Below, in pieces: positions 62,343 through 64,000 of a stretch of DNA of 64,000 bases; positions within the stretch are counted from its first letter, which is position 1; every line of letters starts with the position of its first letter. The notes beneath the pieces were generated by a model that made no database searches, was not told where the DNA came from, and was given only the letters and a program-made list of their open reading frames with translations. This DNA is from Stackebrandtia albiflava (GTDB lineage Bacteria; Actinomycetota; Actinomycetes; Mycobacteriales; Micromonosporaceae), in the NCBI RefSeq assembly GCF_007994225.1, contig NZ_VLLL01000007.1, positions 62,001-126,000 of the forward strand, given 5' to 3'. The translations under genes and the position numbers were made by a program.

Positions 62343-62786
62343 TTACTTGCCGCCGGATCCCCAGCCGCCGCTGCTCGACGACGGCCTGGTGGCCGTCCAT
62401 CCGAACACGGAGACGTAGGTGGAGTGGCGTCGGTAGCCGGTGTCGTAGTCGTCGAGCAGGATGACGGATCCGGCGGCGGCGGCGCTGATGGCGACGATGT
62501 CGTCGGAGTACTGGAGGAAGACGGTGCCGTCGTCGGCGGTCCGGCGGTCGATCGGCGAGGTGTCAGCGGCGATGCTGGACGCGACGACTCCGGGCGAGTC
62601 GCCGGATTCGCAGCGGACGCTGTCGACGTCGTCGGGGTTGTAGTCGCAGTCGTACCGGTCGCCGATGAAGGCACGTGGGCTGGAGGAGGAGTTGGCGATC
62701 GCGATGACGGCGATGAGAAGGCCGACGCCCGCGATCACGGCGAAGACTATCCAGCCGGTCTTCTTGTTGTCATCGGATGTCTTCAT
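62343..62786 (-). CDS. DUF4247 family secreted/membrane-anchored protein
   Basis: A 147-residue protein. A TM anchor (WIVFAVIAGVGLLIAVIAIA) leads to an extracytoplasmic domain with two Cys (DCDYNPDD and VRCESG) and FLQYSDDIVAI, matching DUF4247; the tail is Ser/Gly-rich. Function unknown. The gene overlaps the DUF2617 gene by 17 nt, showing tight operon packing. Confidence 0.75.
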   Translation of the reverse strand: MKTSDDNKKTGWIVFAVIAGVGLLIAVIAIANSSSSPRAFIGDRYDCDYNPDDVDSVRCESGDSPGVVASSIAADTSPIDRRTADDGTVFLQYSDDIVAISAAAAGSVILLDDYDTGYRRHSTYVSVFGWTATRPSSSSGGWGSGGK

Positions 62787-63348
62787 GTGTGTTTCCCGTG
62801 AGTTCGTGGTGGATTTCGTGGGGGAGAGTAGTGGGATCGGGCAAACCGGGGCCGGTGACGACGGTGCGGGTGTGGACCCAGTCGCCGGTCTCGGGGTAGG
62901 CGTGGACGGTGGCCCAGCCGGGCCGGGCGGGGTGGGCACTCAGGCACGTCATCGCGTCGGGGTGTCCGGGGAAGCGGCCCAGCAGCGTGTGCGGCCGGCC
63001 TTCGGCGTGGCGGCGCAGGGCGGCGGCCAGGCGGTGGAACCGGGCGGGGTCGAGCTGGCGGTGGCGGTACCGGAACCGGACGTCCCAGTCGCCGAGGTCC
63101 TCGCGGTGCCGGACGGGGGGTGGATCGCCGGTGTCGGGCAGGCAGGCGAGGGTCTCGGCGTAACGGCCGCCGGGGGTGTGCAGTAGTGCCTGGTGGCTGG
63201 CGCCGAGCAGCCGCAGTGTGAGGCTGGCGCCGAGGCCGGGGTATTCGACGGTGAAGGCGTCGAGCACCGGCAGCGGCGGTGCCTCGGAGAGGAAGCGCAG
63301 GTCCGCGACGCTGGAGTCGGTGTAGGGGACGGCGAGTGGGACGATCAC
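62770..63348 (-). CDS. DUF2617 family protein
   Basis: A 192-residue soluble protein. LASLTLRLLGASH-like core and HPDAMTCL match DUF2617, a family found beside DUF4178 and polyamine-synthase-like genes. Its GTG overlaps the stop of the DUF4178 gene (GTGA), and its end overlaps the start of the DUF4247 gene. Function unknown. Confidence 0.75.
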   Translation of the reverse strand: MIVPLAVPYTDSSVADLRFLSEAPPLPVLDAFTVEYPGLGASLTLRLLGASHQALLHTPGGRYAETLACLPDTGDPPPVRHREDLGDWDVRFRYRHRQLDPARFHRLAAALRRHAEGRPHTLLGRFPGHPDAMTCLSAHPARPGWATVHAYPETGDWVHTRTVVTGPGLPDPTTLPHEIHHELTGNTHEDIR

Positions 63349-63974
63349 GGCGACTGCGGGTAGATGGTGATCTCTTCGCGGCGGATGACGAGTCCGATCG
63401 CGGCCTCGTGACGGCCGGTGCCGAAGTCCTCGTACGACAGGCGGGTGTCGTCGGAGGCGCGGTAGTCGTGGTAGCGGACGTCGCCGCGGGGTTGCAGGCC
63501 CGTGGTGGCCTCGCTGACGTAGTCGGCCCTGCCGGACTCCTCCAGGTGGAAGGTCTTGCCGTCGTACTGGAGTTCCCGGCCGCCGGGGGCGGGGGCGCCG
63601 GACACCTCGGTCCACAGGACGAGCTCCAGGTCGGGGTCCTCCTCGACGGAGAGCCAGCGTTTGACGCCGCCTCCGGTGTCGATGAGGTGTTCGCTCCAGT
63701 GGTAGCCGCCCTCCTTGAGGCGCAGGCTGCCCCGGACGGTCAGGGTCTCCCCGTGCGTGTCGAGGATGTCGCCCGCCTTCAACGCGCGGGGGTCGCCGCG
63801 CAGTACGTCGGTGTCGAAGTCGGCGAACGGGTCCTTGGGGGCGGCGGCCTGCCGGGCACGGCGGTCGGCCTCTCGCCGGTCACGGCGGATCTTGTACACC
63901 ACGAACGCCCCGACCGCCAGTGCGACGACGACGAGCGCGACGCACAGCAGACCGAGCAGGATGTCGGAGAACAT
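63345..63974 (-). CDS. DUF4178 family membrane-anchored protein
   Basis: A 209-residue protein. One N-terminal TM helix (LLGLLCVALVVVALAVGAFVVY), a charged linker and a beta-rich soluble domain with LKAGDILDTHG and WSEHLIDTGGGVKRWLSVEE, the DUF4178 core. GAGGTG precedes the ATG at 63974, close to the right edge, so the upstream part of the operon is not seen. Confidence 0.75.
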   Translation of the reverse strand: MFSDILLGLLCVALVVVALAVGAFVVYKIRRDRREADRRARQAAAPKDPFADFDTDVLRGDPRALKAGDILDTHGETLTVRGSLRLKEGGYHWSEHLIDTGGGVKRWLSVEEDPDLELVLWTEVSGAPAPGGRELQYDGKTFHLEESGRADYVSEATTGLQPRGDVRYHDYRASDDTRLSYEDFGTGRHEAAIGLVIRREEITIYPQSP

Positions 63975-64000
63975 GTCGGGCGGCACCTCACAGATCAAGG

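Overview
The window is very GC-rich, tightly packed bacterial DNA with GC-ending codons, many GTG starts and 4-nt ATGA/GTGA gene overlaps. It reads as an actinobacterial chromosome. WXG100 proteins with EccC/EccD, sucC-sucD-DUF6350-purN-purH synteny, an LDH-type malate dehydrogenase, a DUF4178/DUF2617/DUF4247/DUF350 cluster and a HelD-like ATPase all point to Actinomycetes, perhaps a Glycomycetaceae-like genus (inference; no species claim). No phage, CRISPR array, rRNA or complete insertion sequence was seen.

Layout. 1-10 kb: the end of one gene, an ArsR-type regulator with an MFS exporter, a HelD-like ATPase and a DNA2/NAM7-type helicase, then a degenerate PTS pair (an HPr with Gln15 and an EIIA lacking one active-site His), and icd. 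10-17 kb: an MBL hydrolase, small membrane and hypothetical genes, a DesK/LuxR-type two-component system, an Imm1-like protein, a CtaG-type oxidase assembly protein with DUF2243, and a small P-loop kinase. 17-29 kb: an ESX/type VII secretion locus. It has two WXG100 genes, four single-TM proteins (two of them tandem six-cysteine paralogues), a divergent candidate-substrate operon, eccD and a three-ATPase eccC. The two ESX-side operons start from promoters whose -10 boxes overlap on opposite strands. eccB, eccE and mycP are not in the window.

29-49 kb: a MacB/FtsX-type ABC exporter, an OmpR-type two-component system, and two complete peptide ABC importers in different gene orders (dpp-like at 33.8-39.9 kb, opp-like at 43.5-49.2 kb). 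Between them lie a YibE/F membrane protein, a Phd/PIN toxin-antitoxin pair whose promoter sits inside a perfect inverted repeat, and mdh. 49-50.5 kb: an AbiEi/DUF559-type protein gene flanked by two copies of a roughly 107-bp structured repeat. 50.5-57.7 kb: housekeeping purH, purN, DUF6350, a BRCT/helix-hairpin-helix membrane protein and sucDC. 58.3-58.8 kb: tRNA-Pro(CGG), preceded on its own strand by two tandem pseudo-copies of its 5' half, each interrupted by a REP-like palindrome. 58.8-64 kb: a metallophosphoesterase, a GatB/YqeY protein, a membrane-fused spermidine-synthase-like protein and the DUF350/4247/2617/4178 cluster, cut by the window edge.

Together the region carries three TCA-cycle loci (icd, mdh, sucCD), late purine synthesis, peptide uptake and type VII secretion. 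Accessory insertions are confined to a few spots: the TA pair, the repeat-flanked DUF559 gene and the tRNA array.
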